A model generated the notes under the pieces. It was given only the letters and a program-made list of their open reading frames with translations, was not told the origin of the DNA and searched no databases. Shown piece by piece: positions 1 through 9,200 of a DNA stretch of 64,000 bases (the first letter of the stretch is position 1; the number at the start of each line of letters is the position of its first letter). This stretch comes from Tenodera sinensis (taxonomy: Eukaryota > Arthropoda > Insecta > Mantodea > Mantidae). The DNA lies in NCBI GenBank assembly GCA_030765045.1, contig CM060971.1, positions 123,496,680 to 123,560,679 on the forward strand. Direction: 5' to 3'. A program made the translations under genes and the position numbers.

Positions 1-1515
1 GCAGGGGAACCTATGTACCAGAAGGTGAACACCTGCAAGTATGAGAGTGAGGACTTGCAAGCCAGTACCTAGGGTCAGACACCTGTTGGGGAGCAGGGGA
101 ACCTATGTACCTGACAGTGAACACCTGCAAGTATGAGAGTGAGGACTTGCAAGCCAGTACCTAGGGTCAGACACCTGTTGGGGAGCAGGGGAACCTATGT
201 ACCTGACAGTGAACACCTGCAAGTATGAGAGTGAGGACTTGCAAGCCAGTACCTTGGGTCAGACACCTGTTGGGGAGCAGGGGAACCTATGTACCAGAAG
301 GTGAACACCTGCAAGTATGAGAGTGAGGACTTGCAAGCCAGTACCTAGGGTCAGACACCTGTTGGGGAGCAGGGGAACCTATGTACCTGACAGTGAACAC
401 CTGCAAGTATGAGAGTGAGGACTTGCAAGCCAGTACCTAGGGTCAGACACTGTTGGGGAGCAGGGGAACCTATGTACCAGACAGTGAACACCTGCAAGTA
501 TGAGAGTGAGGACTTGCAAGCCAGTACCTAGGGTCAGACACCTGTTGGGGAGCAGGGGAACCTATGTACCAGACAGTGAACACCTGCAAGTATGAGAGTG
601 AGGACTTGCAAGCCAGTACCTAGGGTCAGACACCTGTTGGGGAGCAGGGGAACCTATGTACCAGACAGTGAACACCTGCAAGTATGAGAGTGAGGACTTG
701 CAAGCCAGTACCTAGGGTCAGACACCTGTTGGGGAGCAGGGGAACCTATGTACCAGACAGTGAACACCTGCAAGTATGAGAGTGAGGACTTGCAAGCCAG
801 TACCTAGGGTCAGACACCTGTTGGGGAGCAGGAGAACCTATGTACCAGACAGTGAACACCTGCAAGTATGAGAGTGAGGACTTGCAAGCCAGTACCTAGG
901 GTCAGACACCTGTTGGGGAGCAGGAGAACCTATGTACCAGACAGTGAACACCTGCAAGTATGAGATTGAGGACTTGCAATCCAGTACCTAGGGTCAGACA
1001 CCTGTTGGGGAGCAGGGGAACCTATGTACCAGAAGGTGAACACCTGCGAGTATGAGAGTGAGGACTTGCAAGCCAGTACCTAGGGTCAGACACCTGTTGG
1101 GGAGCAGGGGAACCTATGTACCAGAAGGTGAACACCTGCAAGTATGAGAGTGAGGACTTGCAAGCCAGTACCTAGGGTCAGACACCTGTTGGGGAGCAGG
1201 GGAACCTATGTACCAGACAGTGAACACCTGCAAGTATGAGAGTGAGGACTTGCAAGCCAGTACCTAGGGTCAGACACCTGTTGGGGAGCAGGGGAACCTA
1301 TGTACCAGACAGTGAACACCTGCAAGTATGAGAGTGAGGACTTGCAAGCCAGTACCTAGGGTCAGACACCTGTTGGGGAGCAGGGGAACCTATGTACCAG
1401 ACAGTGAACACCTGCAAGTATGAGAGTGAGGACTTGCAAGCCAGTACCTAGGGTCAGACACCTGTTGGGGAGCAGGGGAACCTATGTACCAGACAGTGAA
1501 CACCTGCAAGTATGA
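1..1515 (+). repeat. Minisatellite A, copy 1 (92-bp units)
   Basis: Head-to-tail array of a 92-bp unit whose landmarks are GAACACCTGCAAGTATGAGA, CCAGTACCTAGGGTCAGACA and GGGAACCTATGTACC. Units differ by single bases; one recurrent variant is CCAGACAGTG versus CCAGAAGGTG. The array begins outside the window and ends in a diverged half unit that runs straight into a tRNA-SINE. By comparison with the second copy it lies in the ABCA intron between the Walker A and Q-loop exons. No coding potential and no spacers. Confidence 0.97.
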
Positions 1516-1745
1516 AAGTGTGGAAGAGATTGATGTGAAAATCAGGTGAAAGGGATGATTTGAAAGTTGATGATAGAGCATTTGGTAGAATAGTGGCAGG
1601 GAAACCACAGAAGCTGTAGAAAACCAGCCCAGGTGCCACTTTGTCCACCACGAATACCATATGCGGGTCCCTGGGATTGAACCTGGGCTACCTAGGTAAT
1701 AGGCGAACGGTCTAACTGCTTGGCCATGGCACCACCTCATACAAT
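1511..1745 (-). mobile_element. tRNA-derived SINE, family 1, copy 1
   Basis: On the minus strand a tRNA-like head is visible: an A-box-like TGGCCAAGCAGTTAG (plus positions 1712-1726) and a B-box-like GGTTCAATCCC (1673-1683), the right spacing for an internal RNA polymerase III promoter. A non-tRNA body of about 130 bases follows and ends inside minisatellite A. The head does not fold into a complete functional tRNA, so this is a retroposon and not a tRNA gene. The same element sits in the duplicate at 34448-34682. Confidence 0.75.
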
Positions 1746-1854
1746 ACTAGAAATTTAAAAAAGCATGTTATATTGATACACCAAGTGAAATTTACAGAAT
1801 GTCTATTCAAAAAAACAATGTGTTATATTCATTTATACAAGAAAACAACTACTA

Positions 1855-2410
1855 CTACAGGGGAACTCCACTCCGTGGTTGCTTGTTTAGGTATTATTAT
1901 CAAGTTTTTAACCAATGAAGGGGTTAAACCTTCAGAGATTTTAACTCGTTTAAGGGCACAGTTTGGGGACACTACACTGTCACAGAATCGATGGTTTACT
2001 TGGGCCCAGACAATCTAAGGGTGGCCGAGAATTTGTGGAAAACGAAAGTCATGCTCGACGCCCAAGGTCAAATCTCACAGATGACAACATGCGTGCCATT
2101 TGAGAGCTTATTGAAGGTGATCACCGCTCCACTGTTGAAGAAATTGCATCAGAAGTTGGTTGATTTTCTTCATGATCGACGTACAGTGACTGCAGCTTAC
2201 TATTGCCAATTGTTAAGGTCTGTGAAAGCTGCGTACTGAAGCAAAAGATGTTATATGCCCATCAGAGATGTCGTCTTTCCCCAAGACAATGCCACGCCTC
2301 ACACTGCCAATTTGACAATGGACACAATGGCGGACATGCACTGGGAAACTCTTAAACACCCTCCCTATAGTCCAGACTTGTCCCCTCCAGACTATTTTTT
2401 GTTTGCAGAC
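1855..2410 (+). mobile_element. Mariner transposase relic, copy-1 specific
   Basis: Translation in shifting plus frames gives a mariner helix-turn-helix start (IIKFLTNEGVKPSEILTRL), a middle part resembling the second HTH (ELIEGDHRSTVEEIASEVG), then, after a deletion and stops, the block around the second catalytic Asp (QDNARPHTANLTMDTMADM) and the mariner hallmark HPPYSPDLSPPDYFLF. The first catalytic region is missing. Frameshifts and stops make it non-functional. It interrupts the SINE-flanking sequence at a short ACT-rich stretch and is absent from the duplicate, where a different 280-base segment occupies the position. Confidence 0.88.
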
Positions 2411-2805
2411 TCAGGGGTCTCCGTCTAGGGGATATGTGAATAGCAACCACAGGGTACCCAAGCTGAGCAGAACATTACTTCCACTTACTGGTGCTTTGCT
2501 CCTCACTGTAACTTTTCTATCTGACCTTACCTTGGTCATCTCTTGTTCTCTTCCAACCCCAATGCTATTAGGGTTCCCGAGGGCTAGGGAGTCTTTATTT
2601 TTCCAACCTCTCCATTTCTCTAATTTCTCTGTAAAATCTTAACCCCTAACATGCTGACCTGTCATGGCATGTAATACGTCCTCTGATTGGTAATCAGAGG
2701 ATATGGTCGGTGAATTTATTTTGATAACTCTCCCGGTCAGGTCAGTGAGACCCGTAAACCAACGACAGGTGTGATCCTCCAGACATTCTGGGGGTTGTGA
2801 GAGAG
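2411..2805. other. Unassigned insert with perfect hairpin
   Basis: No coding signal that I recognise. The segment is present only in copy 1, between the mariner relic and repeat F. It includes a perfect 9-bp stem with a 3-base loop, CCTCTGATTGGTAATCAGAGG without its last base (about 2680-2700). It is probably part of one or more transposon ends, but no family can be named. Confidence 0.4.
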
Positions 2806-2946
2806 CGATGTGACCGCCAAAACATAAAAATATGGTGCTCTCTAACAAACGGTTACCATTACTGCTATTGCTCTCTTTAATATCAAATGTTGGAGAGCAA
2901 GAGGATTAATGACTTCATTGTCAGAAATCCAGCATTAGCTAACAAC
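2806..2946 (+). repeat. Dispersed repeat F, copy 1
   Basis: Starts GATGTGACCGCCAAAACATA and ends CATTAGCTAACAACAAC. A second, longer version is at 17866-18105 inside a pogo-like element. The two share start, middle and end, so this is a discrete mobile or dispersed unit. It has no ORF and no clear terminal inverted repeats. Confidence 0.7.
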
Positions 2947-4458
2947 AACTTTTATTTGCTGTGCTTGTGCACCATGGAAGGTATTAGGGTTCCACCAAGG
3001 GCAGTGCTTGGCATCTTCATGGTGATTGTGATCTGTGGTCCATGTTGATTGGAACTTCCACCTTCGAGCTATGACTGGCATGGACCACATGGACAAGCTT
3101 TGGTATCTTCCATGCTGCATAAGCTCGGGAAATAAAAGTCTATTTTTTAATTGTTGTCTTAATTATATTTATTTACCATAAGAAATCATACAGATTTATT
3201 GGTTTTGTCATTTGAAAATGCTGTTATCCCCTAGACTACTGATTCACCAGTTCTCATACATTAATTATTATTTGTAATACGCTGCACTATTCTCAGCTTT
3301 GTTCCCATTTTGTTTCCTGTTTTTATCTAATGACGTCGTGAGACAACTTTTATGTCTAATACATCAGAAACGTTAACATATTTTCCTGTGATTTTGAGTA
3401 ACTTTGACCCAGTGTCTGTGGCCAAAACTCTGCGGTTCATTGCCCAGATTGGATTTGCTACGCAACTGTAACACATTTTTAATTCCTTTTTGAGGTTTTA
3501 AACCTGTTTTTTTGTTAACGGGGATACATTTTACCTTTCAATGTTTTTACAATTTTGTATTTTAGTTTTTTTAGCTTTCAACTTTTACCTCTTTTTAGTG
3601 CGTTGCTCTTCAGGGTTTTATTTTATCGTGTTAATCTGTAAGCTGAAGTTTTTAGCTGTTTACGGTTTTTATTGTTATTTTAAGGTTCAACTTTCAGCCT
3701 GAAAAGTTAACAAGTGTTTTTAAATTTTAAATTTTGACCTAGGGCCCAAATGACCTAGCTGTCGACGGGCCCTTAAACCCCACTCACTCACTCACTTGAG
3801 TAACTTTGGGCTTAAGTTAACACCAACTTTTAGCTAAAGTTAGCTGATAATGCAGACATAAGTACTGTGTAAGTTAAAGTTAGTCAAGCCCAAAAGCATT
3901 AATTTAGACTCTGTCATATTGTTGCTTCACTGTTTACCACTTCCAATTGTCGTGCTCTCCTGTGTTTAATTATCATATATCAACTAATGTTATTACTCTT
4001 TAATTAACTTTGAATTCATTTATAAACAATCCTTTTTTTTCTTTTCTTGATTTATTTTATTACGTTGTGTTTTTATAAATCCAGGTTTTATTCTTCTTTC
4101 CTCTATATTGTGTATTTTCTGGTTTGAAATGACATATTACTTTATATAAAATATTATCACTTAGTAAAACTTCACTTCAGTAATACATAGGCATTGACAC
4201 TCATGTTAACGACAGAACTGATATTGAATTATTGCAATTTTAGCATCCTGGAATCTCTAGCAATTTTCTTGATGCAAAAACTGTTTATGTGGAAAAACAT
4301 TTCTTTTGCCGAGTTTTAACAGGTTGTTGTTGGTTTTGATTTTCTGCTTTCACTCTTCTTCAGTTTGAAATATTCCATTTTGATAAATGAATTCCATCCA
4401 AAACAGTTATCACTGCTGCCAGTATTTGAATCCATTCTTGCTGTATTGTGTGATGCAG
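2947..4458. other. Intron sequence between repeats and Q-loop exon
   Basis: Non-coding, AT-rich and co-linear with 35069-36179 in the duplicate, apart from the LINE insertion annotated separately. Several poly-T runs and an AG acceptor at 4457-4458 lead into the exon. No further gene, RNA or repeat is visible. Confidence 0.6.
3394..3808 (+). mobile_element. 5'-truncated LINE 3' end with 13-bp target-site duplication
   Basis: The bases TTGAGTAACTTTG occur at 3394-3406 and again at 3796-3808 and only once in the duplicate (35517-35529). The 389 bases between are an insertion unique to copy 1. The insert opens with the last codons of an ORF ending VAKTLRFIAQIGFATQL-stop, continues through a T-rich 3' UTR and ends in a CACT tandem tail. 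A short ORF terminus, UTR, simple-repeat tail and target-site duplication are what a 5'-truncated non-LTR retrotransposon leaves. The exact clade is not determined. Confidence 0.85.
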
Positions 4459-4584
4459 GTTCACAACATAGCTGAGGCATTCAAACTCATGGGGTACTGC
4501 CCTCAGCATGATGCACAGTGGAAGAACGTAACAGTAAGAGAACATCTGGAATGTTACGCAGCGATTCCACACAGAGATAAGCAG
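4459..4584 (+). pseudogene. ABCA transporter NBD2, Q-loop exon, copy 1
   Basis: This exon encodes the Q-loop part of an ABCA nucleotide-binding domain, which couples ATP binding to the membrane domains of a lipid-type exporter. Translation of 42 codons in one frame contains the family hallmark MGYCPQHDAQW followed by VREHLECYAAI. The acceptor is TGATGCAG|GTT; the donor reads AAGCAG|GCAAGT, a GC-type donor with otherwise perfect consensus. The exon begins in phase 0, matching the end of the Walker A exon at 28865, but its start lacks about four residues (the usual strand leading to GG) before HNI. It ends in phase 0, whereas the next exon needs two bases carried over. It is identical to 36180-36305. 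Confidence 0.93.
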
Positions 4585-5965
4585 GCAAGTTTTACAAAAA
4601 GTTTGTCCATGTGCGCATTCAGCATACAACAATGAAACGCTGCTTTAATCCTTTACATGGAAAAAAGTGTTTATTTTTTATCTTTTCAAAAAAATTTTGC
4701 CCCTGCCCCAAACTAATCAGTTGAGCAACGTCACTAGAAATTATAAGAAACCTAAAATTATTTTTCATAAGTAATATAAACCTCATAAATTATTAGTAAA
4801 ATCACATGTTATGTTAAGGAAGGTGCTAAGAAAGAATTCCATGTCAAATGTATTGTTATTTTAAACAGTAAACTCAGTGTTTTTGTGCAGAAGGATCACA
4901 ATATAACTGTGACATGTACATACAGAAACAAATTGGCTCATAGACTAATTTTATACAACTACAAAATTCACATGTGTTTGAAAGGTAAAATTAGAAGTGA
5001 AAAATTCAATGCCATAATCGGGATTTGAGCCACAGATGTTCACTCTTAGCCACAGAGCTACCATGGCAACATGCCGATAAGACACAAATTCCTCTACTGA
5101 TATGCATTTTCCCAGTAGACCACAAGGGAATCTCATTTTCGAGACCACTTACACCAGTGGTTCAAGTCCCAGTGATGGTATTTAATTTTTCAGTTCTCAT
5201 TCTACCTTTTAAACTTTGCACACACCCATTTTATGTATGTTAGAACAATTAGTTATCATCGATTGGTCTTGTACACAGAAACTATAGCACATATGTAGTA
5301 TAATATGCAAAATGTAAATTACAGACTTTTTTCTTAGTCTTGTTTTCGTGAAGCAACAATTTGCTAAAAATCACCAAATTGTTTTATAAAACTGATGATG
5401 AAAATGAAGAGTGCAGATGTTAATCAAATCTTTATTAAAACGCTTGTGAGAAACAAGCATTTATAAATGTTTACAAGTGTTTTAACAAAGATTTTTAATT
5501 GCGTTATATTTAGTAACAACCCCCTGTTGTCAGAACCAATACTTATTTTGACATTGAGTAGTTTGTATGTTAATTGCAGCTGGTCGGTCTTCAGCATGCA
5601 GAGCTGTCAGATTGTTTCTTACTCTACAGTAATTGTTGGATTGCTTGAGCACAATTTGTGTGAGAATGTCAACTTCTTGAGCTGTAAACTTTGCAGTATA
5701 TTTTGACTCCAATTTTTTGGTTATTTCAATTATATGTTGCTGGATAAAAGCATTGTCATAAACACTTAGAACTTACTTAATGCACATGTGCAAGTGTTAC
5801 CAACCTTTCAGTTTCATGGAGTTGCTCAGCTCAATAAAGCCAAAGTGTGAAACTCAACAGTAAAAGCCTTTCTTAAGTAGCATCTGTTGCCATAAAGTTA
5901 AATTGTTAAAGTGGTATTGAGCTTTTAGTAATTGGCAAAGAAGGAATAAAGGTTTGCGTTTGCAG
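4585..5965. other. Intron between Q-loop and signature exons, copy 1
   Basis: AT-rich intron, co-linear with 36306-37687. It contains a minus-strand SINE (annotated separately) and nothing else recognisable. It ends in a pyrimidine-poor acceptor, TTTGCAG. Confidence 0.7.
4960..5092 (-). mobile_element. tRNA-derived SINE, family 2
   Basis: The minus strand reads a tRNA-like head with A-box-like GGTAGCTCTGTGGCTAAGAG and B-box-like TGGCTCAAATCCCG, then the body start GGCATTGAATTTTT. The same head/body junction is in the SINE at 23630-23800 and in the duplicate at 36681-36813, defining a family distinct from the SINE next to minisatellite A. Not a functional tRNA. Confidence 0.7.
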
Positions 5966-6173
5966 GGTGGTAGACATGTACTTGACCGGCCTGCAGATCC
6001 ACGAACATGCCAACAAAGAGGCACAGCACTGCTCTGGGGCAGCCAGACGTAAACTGAGTTTTGCTATGGCTATTGTCGGCGGTCCACCTGTCGTCCTGAG
6101 GGATGAACCTAGTACAGGCATGGATCCTCGCTCAAAAAGGTTCCTCTGGGATACGATTCTTGCAAGATTCCAG
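5966..6173 (+). pseudogene. ABCA NBD2, signature/Walker B exon, copy 1
   Basis: The exon carries the ABC signature and Walker B elements that form the ATP-hydrolysis site. After one base completing a codon it reads 69 codons: MYLTGLQIHEHA, then the signature region CSGAARRKLSFAMAIVGG, then Walker B with D-loop, VVLRDEPSTGMDP, ending RFLWDTILARFQ. Against the family pattern CSGGTRRKLS the second Gly and the Thr are both Ala, and an Arg replaces a hydrophobic residue just before the Walker B Asp. Borders are TTTGCAG|G and CCAG|GTACGC. It starts in phase 2, which the preceding exon does not supply. The duplicate is at 37688-37895; it has Ser where this copy has Arg near the end. Confidence 0.95.
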
Positions 6174-6293
6174 GTACGCAAATGTCCTCTTGTGATAGTG
6201 TTGACACTTTTTGGCCTTATACTTCGTTAAACAATGAAGCATAAGATTTGGAGTACTCACATGTAAATTATCATTACACTATTTTATGGATGA

Positions 6294-9200
6294 GAAAATA
6301 ATTACCTCTTGACAGTTTCTGTAACTCTGTAACTTCCTGACAGTCTGGAGGTAGAGCAGGACAATAATTACCTCTTGACAGTTCCTGTAACTCTGTAACT
6401 CCCTGACAGTCTGGAGGTACACCAGGACAATAATTACCTCTTGACAGTTCCTGTAACTCTGTAACTCCCTGACAGTCTGGACGTAGACCAGGACAATGAT
6501 TACCTCTTGACAGTTCTTGTAACTCCCTGACAGTCTGGAGATAGACCAGGACAATAATTACCTCTTGACAGTTCCTGTAACTCTGCAACTCCCTGACAGT
6601 CTGGACGTAGACCAGGACAATGATTACCTCTTGACAGTTCCTGTAACTCCCTGACAGTCTGGAGGTAGACCAGGACAATAATTACCTCTTGACAGTTCCT
6701 GTAACTCTGTAACTCCCTGACAGTCTGGAGGTAGACCAGGACAATGATTACCTCTTGACAGTTCCTGTAACTCCCTGACAGCCTGGAGGTAGACCAGGAC
6801 AATAATTACCTCTTGACAGTTCCTGTAACTCTGTAACTCCCTGACAGTCTGGAGGCAGACCAGGAAAATAATTACCTCTTGACAGTTCCTGTAACTCCCT
6901 GACAGTCTGGAGGTAGACCAGGACAATAATTACCTCTTGACAGTTCCTGTAACTCTGTAACTCCCTGACAGTCTGGAGGTAGACCAGGACAATAATTACC
7001 TCTTGACAGTTCCTGTAACTCTAACTCCCTGACAGTCTGGAGGTAGACAAGGACAATCATTACCTCTTCACAGTTCTTGTAACTCCCTGACAGTCTGGAG
7101 GTAGACCAGGACAGTAATTACCTCTTGACAGTTCCTGTAACTCTGTAACTCCCTTATAGTCTGGAGGTAGACCAGGACAATGATTACCTCTTGACAGTTC
7201 TTGTAACTCCCTGACAGTCTGGAGGTAGACCAGGACAATGATTACCTCTTGACAGTTCCTGTAACTCCCTGACAGTCTGGAGGTAGACCAGGACAATAAT
7301 TACCTCTTGACAGTTGCTGTAACTCTGTAACTCCCTTATAGTCTGGAGGTAGACCAGGACAATAATTACCTCTTGACAGTTCCTGTAACTCCCTGACAGT
7401 CTGGAGGTAGACCAGGACAATAATTACCTCTTGACAGTTCCTGTAACTCCCTGACAGTCTGGAGGTAGACCAGGACAATGATTACCTCTTGACAGTTCCT
7501 GTAACTCCCTGACAGTCTGGAGGTAGACCAGGACAATAATTACCTCTTGACAGTTCCTGTAACTCCCTGACAGTCTGGAGTTAGAGCAGGACAATAATTA
7601 CCTCTTGACAGTTCCTGTAACTCTGTAACTCCCTGACAGTCTGGAGGTAGACCAGGACAATAATTACCTCTTGACAGTTCCTGTAACTCTGTAACTCCCA
7701 TACAGTCTGGACGTAGACCAGGACAATAATTACCTCTTGACAGTTCTTGTATCTCCCTGACAGTCTGGAGGTAGACCAGGACAATAATTACCTCTTGGCA
7801 GTTCTTGTAACTCTGAAACTCCCTGACAGTCCGGAGGTAGACCAGGACAATAATTACCTCTTGACAGTTCCTGTAACTCTGTAACTCCCTGACAGTCTGG
7901 ACGTAGACCAGGACAATAATTACCTCTTGACAGTTCTTGATTCTCCCTGACAGTCTGGAGGTAGACCAGGACAATAATTACCTCTTGACAGTTCCTGTAA
8001 CTCTGTAACTCCGTGACAGTCTGGAGGTAGACCAGGACAATAATTACCTCTTGACAGTTCTTGTATCTCCCTGACAGTCTGGAGGTAGACCAGGACAATG
8101 ATTACCTCTTGACAGTTCCTGTAACTCTGTAACTCCCTGACAGTCTGGAGGTAGACCAGGACAATAATTACCTCTTGACAGTTCCTGTAACTCCTGGACA
8201 GTCTGGAGGTAGACCAGGACAATAATTACCTCTTGACAGTTCCTGTAACTCTGTGACTCCCTGACAGTCTGGAGGTAGACCAGGACAATAATTACCTCTT
8301 GACAGTTCCTGTAACTCTGTGACTCCCGGACAGTCTGGAGGTAGACCAGGACAATAATTACCTCTTGACAGTTCCTGTAGCTCTCTGACAGTCTGGAGGT
8401 AGAGCAGGACAATAATTACCTCTTGACAGTTCCTGTAACTCCCTGACAGTCTGGAGGTAGACCAGGACAATAATTACCTCTTGACAGTTCCTGTAACTCT
8501 GTAACTCCCTGATAGTCTGGAGGTAGACCAGGACAATAATTACCTCTTGACAGTTCCTGTAACTCCCTGACAGTCTGGAGGTAGACCAGGACAATAATTA
8601 CCTCTTGACAGTTCCTGTAACTCCCTGACAGTCTGGAGGTAGACCAGGGCAATAATTACCTCTTGACAGTTCCTGTAACTCCCTGACAGTCTGGAGGTAG
8701 ACCAGGACAATAATTACCTCTTGACAGTTCCTGTAACTCCCTGACAGTCTGGAGGTAGACCAGGACAACAATTACCTCTTGACAGTTCCTGTAACTCTGT
8801 AACTCCCTGACAGTCTGGAGGTAGACCAGGACAATAATTACCTCTTGACAGTTGCTGTAACTCTGTAACTCCTTGACAGTCTGGAGGTAGACCAGGACAG
8901 TAATCACCTCTTGACAGTTCCTGTAACTCTGTGACTCCCTGACAGTCTGGAGGTAGACCAGGACAATAATTACCTCTTGACAGTTCCTGTAACTCCCTGA
9001 CAGTCTGGAGGTAGAGCAGGACAATAATTACCTCTTGACAGTTCCTGTAACTCTGTAACTCCCTGACAGTCTGGAGGTAGACCAGGACAATAATTACCTC
9101 TTGACAGTTCCTGTAACTCCCTGACAGTCTGGAGGTAGACCAGGACAATAATTACCTCTTGACAGTTCCTGTAACTCCCTGACAGTCTGGATATAGACCA

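Noticed and set aside
1661..1740. tRNA gene next to minisatellite A
   Set aside because: A- and B-box-like motifs exist, but no complete cloverleaf; the element is a SINE.
1390..1740. Minus-strand 116-codon open frame across SINE and array
   Set aside because: Spans a SINE and tandem repeat with no conserved domain; the same accident is found at 34327-34677.
4387..4635. Start of a small protein at 4387 including the Q-loop peptide
   Set aside because: The first 24 codons are intron sequence; the real exon starts after the AG at 4458, as the conserved peptide begins there.
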